Source: Caulobacter sp.
GTDB taxonomy: Bacteria > Pseudomonadota > Alphaproteobacteria > Caulobacterales > Caulobacteraceae
Direction of reading: 5' to 3'
Length of the DNA: 36,331 nt
Assembly: GCA_028291055.1 (NCBI GenBank)
Contig: JAQGIP010000135.1
Location: 1-36,331 of the forward strand
The notes beneath the pieces were generated by a model. The model was not told the DNA's origin and ran no database searches. It saw nothing but the letters and a program-made list of their open reading frames with translations. The translations under genes and the position numbers were made by a program. Of this stretch, positions 1 to 7,330 are shown in pieces (within the stretch, counting starts at the first letter, position 1; each line of letters begins with the position of its first letter).

Positions 1-1
1 C

Positions 2-346
2 TCGCAGATCAACGAAGCCATCCAGCAGCTCGACAAGGTCACCCAGCAGAACGCCAGCGCCTCCGAAGAGATGAGCGCCACTTCCGAGGAACTCGCCGCC
101 CAGGCCGAGGAACTCCAGGCCTCGATCGCCTTCTTCCGCACCGACTCCAGCGGCGCGGCGCGCAAGCCCAGGCCCGCCGTCCGGCCGGCCGCCAAGGCCC
201 CGGCCCGTCCGGCCGCGGCCAAGTCCAAGGTCATGGCGCGCGCCGCCCCCGTCGCCGCCCAGCAGGCCATGGCCAAGGGCTTCGCCCTCGACCTCGCCCA
301 GGGTGGCCCCGACGCGGACGACGCCGACTTCCGGGACTATGCCTGA
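2..346 (+). CDS. Methyl-accepting chemotaxis protein, C-terminal end (5' truncated by window)
   Basis: The frame is open from base 2 and ends at the TGA at 344-346, so only the last 114 residues are present. The opening residues, including QLDKVTQQNASASEEMSATS, are the descending helix of a chemoreceptor signalling domain with its Gln/Glu/Ser-rich adaptation region. A flexible Ala/Pro/Lys-rich tail of about 75 residues follows and ends in DFRDYA. Chemoreceptors relay ligand occupancy to the CheA kinase through CheW, and CheR and CheB adjust methylation. The TGA overlaps the ATG of cheW (TGATG), which implies translational coupling within one operon. The terminal F-R-D-Y could be a docking motif like the W-x-x-F pentapeptide of other receptors; that is inference. 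The sensor and membrane part lie outside the window. Confidence 0.93.
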   Translation, partial: SQINEAIQQLDKVTQQNASASEEMSATSEELAAQAEELQASIAFFRTDSSGAARKPRPAVRPAAKAPARPAAAKSKVMARAAPVAAQQAMAKGFALDLAQGGPDADDADFRDYA

Positions 347-813
347 TGTCGACTGAGGCCCAATACGTCACCCTCGGCCTGGGCGCGGAGACCTTCGCGG
401 TTCCGGTCGAGTTCGTCCGCGAAATCCTCGACTACCAGACACCCTTCGGCATCCCCGAAGGGCCGGGCTGGCTGCTGGGGCTGATCGACGTGCGCGGCCG
501 CGCCACGCCCACCCTCGACCTGCGCATGAAGCTGGGCCTGCCCCCTATCGCGCCCACGCTGACCACCCGCATCCTGGTGCTCGACATCCCGGCCGGGGGC
601 CGGACCCTGTCGCTGGGCCTGGTCGCCGACCGGGTCATCGAGGTGATCTCCGTCCGCGCCGACCAGATCGAGCCCTCCCCGGACATCGGCGTGCCCTGGC
701 GTTCGGACTACATGCACGGCGTGGTGCGCCGCGAGAGCGGCTTCGTCGTGCTGTTCGACCTGGCGCGCCTGCTGACCAGCCAGGACGCCGCCGCCCTCGA
801 GCAGGCGGCCTGA
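346..813 (+). CDS. cheW: Chemotaxis coupling protein CheW
   Basis: A 155-residue protein of normal CheW length. CheW bridges the chemoreceptor tip and the CheA P5 domain in the signalling array. Family features are visible in order: a first strand YVTLGLGAETFAVPVEFVRE, the stretch LLGLIDVRGRATPTLDLRMK typical of the conserved GxxxxRGxxxPxxDL region, LGLVADRVIEVISV, and a C-terminal LFDLARLL helix. The ATG at 346 overlaps the receptor gene stop, and its own TGA at 811-813 overlaps the cheR ATG at 813, so expression is probably coupled along receptor-cheW-cheR. There is no signal peptide or membrane segment, in keeping with a cytoplasmic adaptor. Confidence 0.95.
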   Translation: MSTEAQYVTLGLGAETFAVPVEFVREILDYQTPFGIPEGPGWLLGLIDVRGRATPTLDLRMKLGLPPIAPTLTTRILVLDIPAGGRTLSLGLVADRVIEVISVRADQIEPSPDIGVPWRSDYMHGVVRRESGFVVLFDLARLLTSQDAAALEQAA

Positions 814-1688
814 TGGGCGCCGTCGCCCAGCGCGCGCCCGCCTCGGACGACGCCCCCGCCTTCGGCGCGGACCAGCTCAGCGCCAAGAACTTCAAGCTGC
901 TGGCCGAGCTGATCCAGGGCTACAGCGGCATCAAGATGCCGTCCAACAAGCGCACCATGCTGGAGGGCCGCCTGCGCCGGCGCATGCGCGCCACCGGCAT
1001 CAACAGCCTGAACGGCTATTGCCGCTACCTGTTCGACGAGGATGGGCTGGACACCGAAATCGTCCACCTGATCGACGCGGTCACCACCAACAAGACCGAG
1101 TTCTTCCGCGAGCCGGCCCACTTCGACTTCCTGCGCACCCAGGGCCTGCCGGCCATGGCCAAGGCGGGCGGGCGTCCGATCAAGGCCTGGAGTGCGGCCT
1201 GTTCCACGGGCGCGGAGCCCTACACCCTGGCCATGGTCCTGGAGGAACATCGCCGGCTGAACCGCCGCCAGGACTATTCGATCCTCTGCACCGACCTCTG
1301 CACCCAGGTGCTGGCCCAGGCGGTGTCGGGCGTCTTCCAGGAGGCGATGATCGAGCCGGTCGAGATGGAGCTGCGCCGGCGCTATGTGATGCGCGCCCGC
1401 GACGCCGCCCGGGGCACGGTGCGGATTGTCCCGCAGCTGCGCTCGAAGCTGACCTTCGCGCGCCTCAACCTGATGGACGACGCCTATCCGGTCGATCGCG
1501 ACATGGACGTGATCTTCTGCCGCAACATCCTGATCTATTTCGACAAGCCGACACAGTCCAAGGTGCTGAGCCGGCTATGCGACCACCTGCGGCCGGGCGG
1601 ATACCTGTTCCTCGGCCATTCGGAGTCCATCGTGGGCATTGATCTTCCGGTCACCCAGATCGCCAACACCGTCTTCCAGCGCAGCTAG
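813..1688 (+). CDS. cheR: Chemoreceptor glutamate methyltransferase CheR
   Basis: A 291-residue S-adenosylmethionine-dependent O-methyltransferase that methylates receptor glutamates during adaptation. An N-terminal helical domain carries basic residues (EGRLRRRMRATG, residues 51-62). The motif TTNKTEFFRE (91-100) is the conserved T-N-x-T-x-F-F-R-E block. SAM-binding motif I is AACSTGAEPYTLAM (residues 128-141), DVIFCRNILIYFD (232-244) is the N-x-L-I-Y-F block, and GGYLFLGHSESI (262-273) is the C-terminal signature. The gene starts on an ATG overlapping the cheW stop. It ends 3 bp before the GTG of cheB, so the antagonistic methylesterase is made from the same transcript. Confidence 0.95.
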   Translation: MGAVAQRAPASDDAPAFGADQLSAKNFKLLAELIQGYSGIKMPSNKRTMLEGRLRRRMRATGINSLNGYCRYLFDEDGLDTEIVHLIDAVTTNKTEFFREPAHFDFLRTQGLPAMAKAGGRPIKAWSAACSTGAEPYTLAMVLEEHRRLNRRQDYSILCTDLCTQVLAQAVSGVFQEAMIEPVEMELRRRYVMRARDAARGTVRIVPQLRSKLTFARLNLMDDAYPVDRDMDVIFCRNILIYFDKPTQSKVLSRLCDHLRPGGYLFLGHSESIVGIDLPVTQIANTVFQRS

Positions 1689-1691
1689 TCC

Positions 1692-2798
1692 GTGGCCCCG
1701 CCCCGCAAGATCCGCGTCCTGATCGTCGATGACAGCGCCACCGTGCGCCAGACCCTGGCGGCGGTCCTGGAGTCCGACCCTCAGATCGAGGTGATCGGGG
1801 TGGCCTCCGACCCCTTCGCCGCCGCCCGCCGTATCCGCGACGAGATCCCCGACGTCATCACCCTCGACGTGGAGATGCCGCGCATGGACGGCATCACCTT
1901 CCTGCGCAAGCTGATGTCCCAGCATCCGATCCCGGTGGTGATGTGCTCCTCCCTCACCGAGGCCGGCTCGGAGACCCTGATCCAGGCCCTGGAAGCCGGG
2001 GCCGTGGATGTCATCCTGAAGCCGAAGATGGGCGTCGCCGAGGCGCTGGCGGAATCGCGTATCCGCATCTGCGACGCGGTGAAGGCCGCCGCCGGGGCCC
2101 GCATCAAAGGCCGGCGCGGCGGCGATGCGCCCCCGACCTTCTCCCACGCCACCGTGCGCGAGCCCGAGAAGAAGCTCAGCGCCGACGCCATGCTGCCGCC
2201 GCCCAGCGGGCGGGCCATGGCGCGGACGACGGAATCGATCATCTGCATCGGCGCCTCCACCGGCGGGACCGAATCCCTGCGAGTCGTGTTGGAGGCCCTG
2301 CCGGCCGACAGCCCCGGCATCGTCATCGTCCAGCACATGCCCGAGAAGTTCACCGCCTCCTTCGCCGCGCGGCTGAACAACCTGTGCGAAGTGGATGTGA
2401 AGGAGGCCGCCGACGGCGACGCCATCCTGCGCGGCCGGGTGCTGATCGCGCCGGGCAACCTGCACACCATGATCGAGCGCAGCGGCGCCAACTATTATGT
2501 TTCCGTGCGCGAAGGGCCGCTGGTCTCGCGACACCGTCCGTCCGTGGACGTCCTGTTCCGCTCCGCCGCCCGCTCGGCCGGCTCAAACGCGGTCGGCGTG
2601 ATCATGACCGGCATGGGCGATGACGGCGCCCGGGGCCTTCAGGAAATGAAACAGGCCGGCGCGCGCACCCTGGCCCAGGACGAGGCGACCTCGGTCGTGT
2701 TCGGCATGCCCAAGGAGGCCATAGCCCTGGGCTGCGTGGACAAGATCGTGCCCCTGCCCAACATCACCCAGGAAATGCTGCGCGCCGCCGCGCGCTAA
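1692..2798 (+). CDS. cheB: Chemotaxis response regulator / protein-glutamate methylesterase CheB
   Basis: A 368-residue two-domain enzyme starting at GTG 1692. The N-terminal receiver domain (about 5-125) has the acidic pair in [11 protein letters not shown] and the phospho-acceptor Asp59 in [13 protein letters not shown]. After a linker, the methylesterase domain carries the expected triad: Ser189 in [11 protein letters not shown], His215 in IVQHMPEKF, and Asp311 in [13 protein letters not shown], matching the S-H-D triad of Salmonella CheB. Phosphorylation by CheA relieves inhibition and leads to demethylation or deamidation of receptors. The final codons lie in a short imperfect tandem duplication (2769-2829), which repeats the last codons and stop region just after the real TAA at 2796-2798. 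Confidence 0.95.
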   Translation: MAPPRKIRVLIVDDSATVRQTLAAVLESDPQIEVIGVASDPFAAARRIRDEIPDVITLDVEMPRMDGITFLRKLMSQHPIPVVMCSSLTEAGSETLIQALEAGAVDVILKPKMGVAEALAESRIRICDAVKAAAGARIKGRRGGDAPPTFSHATVREPEKKLSADAMLPPPSGRAMARTTESIICIGASTGGTESLRVVLEALPADSPGIVIVQHMPEKFTASFAARLNNLCEVDVKEAADGDAILRGRVLIAPGNLHTMIERSGANYYVSVREGPLVSRHRPSVDVLFRSAARSAGSNAVGVIMTGMGDDGARGLQEMKQAGARTLAQDEATSVVFGMPKEAIALGCVDKIVPLPNITQEMLRAAAR

Positions 2799-2829
2799 GC
2801 AGGAAATGCTGCGCGCCGCCGCGCTAAGC
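2769..2829 (+). repeat. Imperfect tandem duplication at the 3' end of cheB
   Basis: The segment 2769-2800 (32 bp, covering the last codons and stop of cheB) is followed at once by a 30-bp copy, 2800-2829. The second copy lacks one GC dinucleotide in the run before TAAGC. The first copy holds the stop used by cheB, so the protein is not altered by the extra copy. This looks like a slippage product in a GCGC-rich tract that picked up a 2-bp deletion. Confidence 0.85.
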
Positions 2830-2840
2830 AGAACGCGACT

Positions 2841-4610
2841 TTAGAACAGCACGTCGTCCGGGTCCGCCTCTGCAGCGGCGGGCGTCGACGGCTCCGCCGC
2901 CGTCAGTTGGAACGGCAGGCTATCGGCGAAGGCCTGATGGACCTCGCGTTCCTGGACCATGGTGTAGCGCTTGGCGATCAGGGCCAGCAGGTCCCCCAGC
3001 GGCCCACCCAGGCCCTCACCTTCGTCGCCGCCGGCGCCCTCGGCCAAGGCGGCGGCCGCGTCGTCCAGGATGGCGCCGATCTCGCGCTCCAGATCCATGC
3101 GCCCGGCCATCTGGTGCAGCGCGCCCACCATCGCATCGCCCTGCCGCGCCAGGCTGGCCAGGTCGGCCTCCACCGCGTCGCCGGCGGTCCGCAGCCTTTC
3201 GGTCACGTCCGACAGCACGGCGCCGACACCGCCCGCATTGCCCACCGCTTCGTCCGCGCCCGCCGCCGATAGCAGAGCGGCGTCGTTCGACAGGGTGTCG
3301 ACCGCGCTCATCGCCTCCTGGGCGGAGATATCCATATAGCCGGCGTGCGCGCGCAGCTCGATGGCGATGACCGCCAGCGGCTTGCCCGCATCGCCGATGC
3401 GGCTGCATTTCAGGGCCGTGTTCAACGCCATATGCTGGACGTCGGTCTTGATCTCGCGCAGCCCGGCGATCCGTTCGCCCAGTCCGGCCGCGGCGGTCAC
3501 CGCCGCGCCGCCGACCTTCAGCGCCTCCTGGTCGGCCCGGGACATGTCTTCTACCAGCGCCAGCGCCTGGCCCACATGGCCTTCCAGCGCGCGCAGGAAA
3601 CCCTGCCCGCCCCCGTCGCCGCGCCCGAAGGCCAGGTCGCGCAGCCTCAGGATTTCGCCGGCGTCCGTGGCGATGCCGTCCATGGCCGAGCCAATGCGCG
3701 CCACATCGCGGTGGAAGTCGCCGGCGGTGGCGCGCAACTGGGCGGCCAGCAGATCGTGGATGAAGGCCGACATCCGCTCGCGTTGATCGGCGCTGACGTC
3801 CGGCGCGGCCTCAAGCAGCGCCAGGGCTTCGCCCACATGTTCGATGCGCTGGCGGGTGATGTCGCCGATCTGCAGGGCGCCCAGCGCCTGGCCCACCTTC
3901 TTCTGCACGCGGCGCGCCACCTGGGCCACGTCGAGCGCGGCCTGGGCAATGCGCCGGTGATGGTCGGCCATGGCGGCGGCGCTGGCGGTCAGGCCATCGG
4001 GCACGGCGGGCAGCAGGGCGCCGCACTGGCCGGCCAGGGCGACCTCGTGGGCGACCGACTCCCGGAACACGCCGCTCAGGGCCTGGAGTTCGGTGTCGAA
4101 CGCGTCCAGCTGGTCGCGGCCATCCTCGATGCAGTCGCGGATCTCCTGGGCGAAGGCGCCGAATTCCTTGTCCGCCGCGCTGATGCCGCCGGCGGTGATC
4201 TTGATGTTGATGGCGAAGACCCGCAGGTAGGACAGGTTGCGGCGCATGTCCTCGATGCCGCCGGCCAGATGCGCGCCCAGGGCCGCCATCCGCTCCATGG
4301 CCTCACGCCGTTCCACATGCCGCGCCGGCAGGGCCATCAGCTCCGTGGCGGCGGCGCCCAGCTCGGCGGTGGTGGCGGCCACGGTCTCGGCGTCCAGCGT
4401 GGCGCCCAGTTTGTCGAGGGAGGCGACCAGCTTGCTCAAACCGTCCACGGCCTTGCCCAGGACGTCGCCGGCCTCGAGGAAGCGGCCCTCGACGGCGCGG
4501 CGCGCACTGTCCAGCCGGTGCGCGACCGAGGCGGACGGCGTGTGCGCCGAAGGGGCCGGGAAGACCTCTTCGTAAGGTCCGGCAAAGGCGTGGGCTGCGG
4601 TCATGGACAC
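2841..4610 (-). CDS. Soluble MCP-like helical protein with CheZ-like D-x-x-x-Q motif
   Basis: 589 residues from GTG 4610 (an ATG lies 6 bp further in at 4604). No membrane segment; strongly helical and Ala-rich. Two segments resemble the chemoreceptor hairpin tip with the same spacing between the conserved Asn and the large hydrophobic before A-x-x-A-x-E-[VIL]-R: residues 135-158 (FAINIKITAGG... FGAFAQEIRD) and 397-420 (MALNTALKCSRIGDAG... LAVIAIELR). Residues 247-258, QIGDITRQRIEH, resemble the CheZ active-site helix (D-L-T-G-Q), with Asp250 and Gln254 in the D-x-x-x-Q positions. The C-terminus, DPDDVLF, is an acidic-hydrophobic tail like the CheY-binding tail of CheZ. The gene sits 8 bp after a hybrid kinase gene and converges on cheB. 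A role in the che pathway, perhaps as a phosphatase for a receiver domain, is inference; a receptor-array scaffold is the alternative. Confidence 0.8.
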   Translation of the reverse strand: MSMTAAHAFAGPYEEVFPAPSAHTPSASVAHRLDSARRAVEGRFLEAGDVLGKAVDGLSKLVASLDKLGATLDAETVAATTAELGAAATELMALPARHVERREAMERMAALGAHLAGGIEDMRRNLSYLRVFAINIKITAGGISAADKEFGAFAQEIRDCIEDGRDQLDAFDTELQALSGVFRESVAHEVALAGQCGALLPAVPDGLTASAAAMADHHRRIAQAALDVAQVARRVQKKVGQALGALQIGDITRQRIEHVGEALALLEAAPDVSADQRERMSAFIHDLLAAQLRATAGDFHRDVARIGSAMDGIATDAGEILRLRDLAFGRGDGGGQGFLRALEGHVGQALALVEDMSRADQEALKVGGAAVTAAAGLGERIAGLREIKTDVQHMALNTALKCSRIGDAGKPLAVIAIELRAHAGYMDISAQEAMSAVDTLSNDAALLSAAGADEAVGNAGGVGAVLSDVTERLRTAGDAVEADLASLARQGDAMVGALHQMAGRMDLEREIGAILDDAAAALAEGAGGDEGEGLGGPLGDLLALIAKRYTMVQEREVHQAFADSLPFQLTAAEPSTPAAAEADPDDVLF

Positions 4611-4618
4611 TCTGCTGC

Positions 4619-6547
4619 TCAGACCGCCGACCTTGGCGCGGGAGGTTGCAAATTGAGGTTAAGATCGGCGTCCGCGGCGGCGGGTTCCGACAAGGCGGCC
4701 TCCAGCGCGGCGAACAGGACCTGGGCCGTGATCGGCTTGCCCACATGGTCGTCGGCCCCCGCCTCGGCGCTGGCTTGGCGGTGTTCGGGCAGGGCGTTGG
4801 CGGTCAGCATGATGATCGGCGTGCGCGGCCGGCCGGCCGCCGCCTCCAGCCGGCGGATCTCGCGCACGGCGGAAAGTCCATCCATGACAGGCATTTGCAT
4901 GTCCATCAGCACCGCGTCGAAGCGGGCGTGACGGAAGGCGTCCACCGCCTGGGCGCCGTCCTCGACGCTGACGATGTAGGCCGCGTCCTCCAGCATCAGC
5001 TGGACCACGCGCCGGTTGGTGGGGTGGTCGTCGGCCACCAGGATACGCAGGCCGTCCTGCGGCGATTTGCCCTGCGCCTTGCCGGCGATAGCCGGCAGGG
5101 GAATCTCAAACCAGAAGGCCGCGCCAACCCCCACGGCCGCGTCGCAATCCAGCGCGCCGCCCATCCGCGTGACCAGGTCCTTGGCGATGGCCAGGCCGAG
5201 GCCCGATCCCTCGAAGCGCCGGGTGTAGGACTGGTCGCTCTGGTAGAAGCAATCGAACAGCCGCGCCTTGGCGTCCGCGTCGAAGCCGACGCCCGAGTCG
5301 CGCACGCAGATCCGCACCCGGCCGTCGGCGGCCGGGACGGCCTCCAGCCGGACGTGGCCCCGCTCGGTGAATTTGTGGGCGTTGCTCATCAGCACGCCCA
5401 CCACTTGGCGCAGATGGCCGGCGTCGCCCTTGACCATGCCGTCGAGGGCCGGGTCGATCACCAGGTCCAGCGTCAGCCGCTTGCCGCGCGCCACCGCTTC
5501 GAACGGCTCCGCCACCGAACGCAACAGCTCGCCCAGATGGAAGGGAGCGGCCTCGACACTGATCTGTCCCGATTGACCGCGCGCGATATCGAGGATGTCC
5601 GACAGCAGTCCGCCGAGCGCGCCGCCCGAGGCCTGGATCATGGCGGTCAGTTCGCGGCCCCGCTCGGACAAGGTCTCGCGGCTCAGCAGTTCGACGCCGG
5701 CCATGATGCCGTTCAGCGGCGTGCGGATTTCGTGGCTCATGTTGGCGATGAAGGCGCTCTTGGCCTCGCTGGCCTGCTCCGCCGCCGCCAGGGCTTCGCG
5801 CAGGCTCTCCGCCGCGGCCCGCCGCTCGGTGACGTCGTCGCCGATGGAGACCAGGTGGCGCGGCCCCAGGTCATCGTGGGTGGCCAGGATCTTGAAGTTG
5901 AAATAACGCGGCGGGCTACCGTCCGTAGACGGAACGATCCGTTCACGGCGCAGCACCTCGCCCGACGCCAGCACGGCCTCGTCGACGGCCGCGGCCACCG
6001 CGCCATGTCCCTTCGGCATCAGCTCCTCGAGCGTCTTGCCCAGGCCCGCGTCCTGATCGACGCCGATCAAGTCTTCGGCGGCGCGGTTCATCAACACATG
6101 GCGGCGGTCGTGGACGTTGCGCACCAGCAGCGGCGAGGGCAGCAGCTGGATCACGGTTTCCAGGAAGGCCTGGGTCTCCACGGCGGCGGTGACGTCGCGC
6201 GACACGGCCAACAGTTCGCTCACCTGGCCCTGGCCATCCAGCACGGGCGAGAGGCGGGTGTCCCAATAGACGCCGTCGAGAAAGGTCCGGAAGCGCTGAT
6301 CCTGCCCCGCCGCGCAGGCGGCCATGGCGCGCGCCAGGGAAAACCGGTGGGCCTCGGGCCACACGTCGCGCAGCGGGACGGGCCCGGCCGGCGCCTCGGC
6401 CAGACCCAGCAGCCGACGGCCGCGCGCGTTCATGTAGCGGACAACGCCCCCCGGCGTCAGCACCCACATGCAGTCGGGACTGGCCTCCGCCAGATGGCGA
6501 AAATAGGCCTCCGCGCCAGCCGATGTTTCCGCGGGATTCGCCGCCAA
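4619..6547 (-). CDS. Hybrid sensor histidine kinase (PAS-PAS-HisKA-HATPase-REC)
   Basis: About 642 residues. Two PAS-like modules (about 12-122 and 123-243) lead through a short coiled coil to HisKA with the phospho-acceptor His272 in FIANMSHEIRTPLNGI. The ATPase domain shows the N box (LMSNAHKFTERG), G1 (VRDSGVGFD) and G2 (FEGSGLGLAIAKDLV). A C-terminal receiver has ILVADDHPTN, the acceptor Asp in VLMDMQMPVMDG, and the Lys of HVGKPI. No membrane helices, so a cytoplasmic sensor. The start chosen is TTG at 6547 because GGAGG lies 7 nt before it. The frame stays open upstream to another TTG at 6586, but with poor ribosome binding. It is followed 8 bp later by the MCP-like gene, so the two are probably co-transcribed. 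The signal sensed is not evident. Confidence 0.92.
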   Translation of the reverse strand: MAANPAETSAGAEAYFRHLAEASPDCMWVLTPGGVVRYMNARGRRLLGLAEAPAGPVPLRDVWPEAHRFSLARAMAACAAGQDQRFRTFLDGVYWDTRLSPVLDGQGQVSELLAVSRDVTAAVETQAFLETVIQLLPSPLLVRNVHDRRHVLMNRAAEDLIGVDQDAGLGKTLEELMPKGHGAVAAAVDEAVLASGEVLRRERIVPSTDGSPPRYFNFKILATHDDLGPRHLVSIGDDVTERRAAAESLREALAAAEQASEAKSAFIANMSHEIRTPLNGIMAGVELLSRETLSERGRELTAMIQASGGALGGLLSDILDIARGQSGQISVEAAPFHLGELLRSVAEPFEAVARGKRLTLDLVIDPALDGMVKGDAGHLRQVVGVLMSNAHKFTERGHVRLEAVPAADGRVRICVRDSGVGFDADAKARLFDCFYQSDQSYTRRFEGSGLGLAIAKDLVTRMGGALDCDAAVGVGAAFWFEIPLPAIAGKAQGKSPQDGLRILVADDHPTNRRVVQLMLEDAAYIVSVEDGAQAVDAFRHARFDAVLMDMQMPVMDGLSAVREIRRLEAAAGRPRTPIIMLTANALPEHRQASAEAGADDHVGKPITAQVLFAALEAALSEPAAADADLNLNLQPPAPRSAV

Positions 6548-6554
6548 CCCGATA

Positions 6555-6559
6555 CCTCC
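6555..6559 (-). promoter_or_regulatory. Shine-Dalgarno site deciding the hybrid kinase start
   Basis: GGAGG on the minus strand, 7 nt before the TTG at 6547-6545. The upstream in-frame TTG at 6586 has no comparable site, so the shorter protein is preferred. Confidence 0.6.
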
Positions 6560-6763
6560 ACGCCCTCGTTCTAAGGACCGGCCCAAGGACTACACGGCCC
6601 GGGTTGCGGACTCGTTTAGGCCTATGCCGAAAGACCGAATACTCACCGAACACGGGGATCCGGTTTGGCGCAAAGCGTGGGCGACAGACCGCCCGCTTCG
6701 TGGCATGGACGCGACCCTACGAGGTCCGCCGAGCGGGCGGCGCGTTCAAGGAAAGATACGGCT

Positions 6764-7324
6764 TTGGCGAAGAAGACGACATCACGGACCGGCCGCCGCG
6801 CCGCGCCCGCGCAGGCGATGATGACGGTACGCCGTCTGCACCTCTACACCGGCCTGTTCATCGCCCCCAGCGTGCTGTTCTTCGCCTTCACCGGGAGTCT
6901 GCAGCTCTTCAGCCTGCACGAGAGCCATGGCGCCTACAGGCCGCCGGCGCTGATCGAGAAGCTGGGGTCGGTCCACAAGGACCAACGCTTCGAGGCGAAG
7001 GCCAAGAAGGCAGGATCGCCCGGCGCGGCGGCGGTGAAGGACGAGCACGATCACGCCGATGCCGATCATGACCATGCCGATGGCGACCATGATCACGACA
7101 AGGCCGATGCGGCCCCGGCGCTGGGCAAGGCGGCCCAGGCCCCGCCCGCCAAGCCGTTCAAGGAGATGGCGCTGAAGTGGCTCTTCCTGGCGGTGGCCGT
7201 GGGCCTCTTCCTATCCACCGCCATGGGCGTGTGGATGGGCGTGACCTTCGCGCGCAGCAAGCCGCTGGCCTGGGTGCTGCTGATCGCCGGCGCCGTGCTG
7301 CCGGTGCTGTTCCTGGCGCTCTAA
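6764..7324 (+). CDS. PepSY-associated TM protein with His/Asp-rich loop
   Basis: 186 residues from TTG 6764; the frame is open back to 6665, but the extra residues look non-coding. An AAGGA lies 11 nt before the TTG, and a tandem ATG at 6818/6821 is an alternative start. A basic N-terminus leads to VRRLHLYTGLFIAPSVLFFA, the first helix typical of PepSY-associated membrane proteins (iron-uptake-linked reductase-like family). A loop with DEHDHADADHDHADGD (about 6 His among many Asp; bases 7037-7101) follows, then two helices, WLFLAVAVGLFLSTAMGVW and LAWVLLIAGAVLPVLFLAL, ending in the membrane. The His/Asp loop probably binds a divalent metal. The gene is divergent from the hybrid kinase and stops 6 bp from a convergent thiolase-like gene. 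Function in metal handling or reduction is inferred. Confidence 0.75.
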   Translation: MAKKTTSRTGRRAAPAQAMMTVRRLHLYTGLFIAPSVLFFAFTGSLQLFSLHESHGAYRPPALIEKLGSVHKDQRFEAKAKKAGSPGAAAVKDEHDHADADHDHADGDHDHDKADAAPALGKAAQAPPAKPFKEMALKWLFLAVAVGLFLSTAMGVWMGVTFARSKPLAWVLLIAGAVLPVLFLAL

Positions 7325-7330
7325 TCCCCG

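Noticed and set aside
3345..6574. Long plus-strand frames (528 and 642 residues) opposite the kinase and MCP-like genes
   Set aside because: Antisense shadows rich in Gly, Arg, His and Gln with no domain. The minus-strand frames carry full histidine kinase and receiver motifs.
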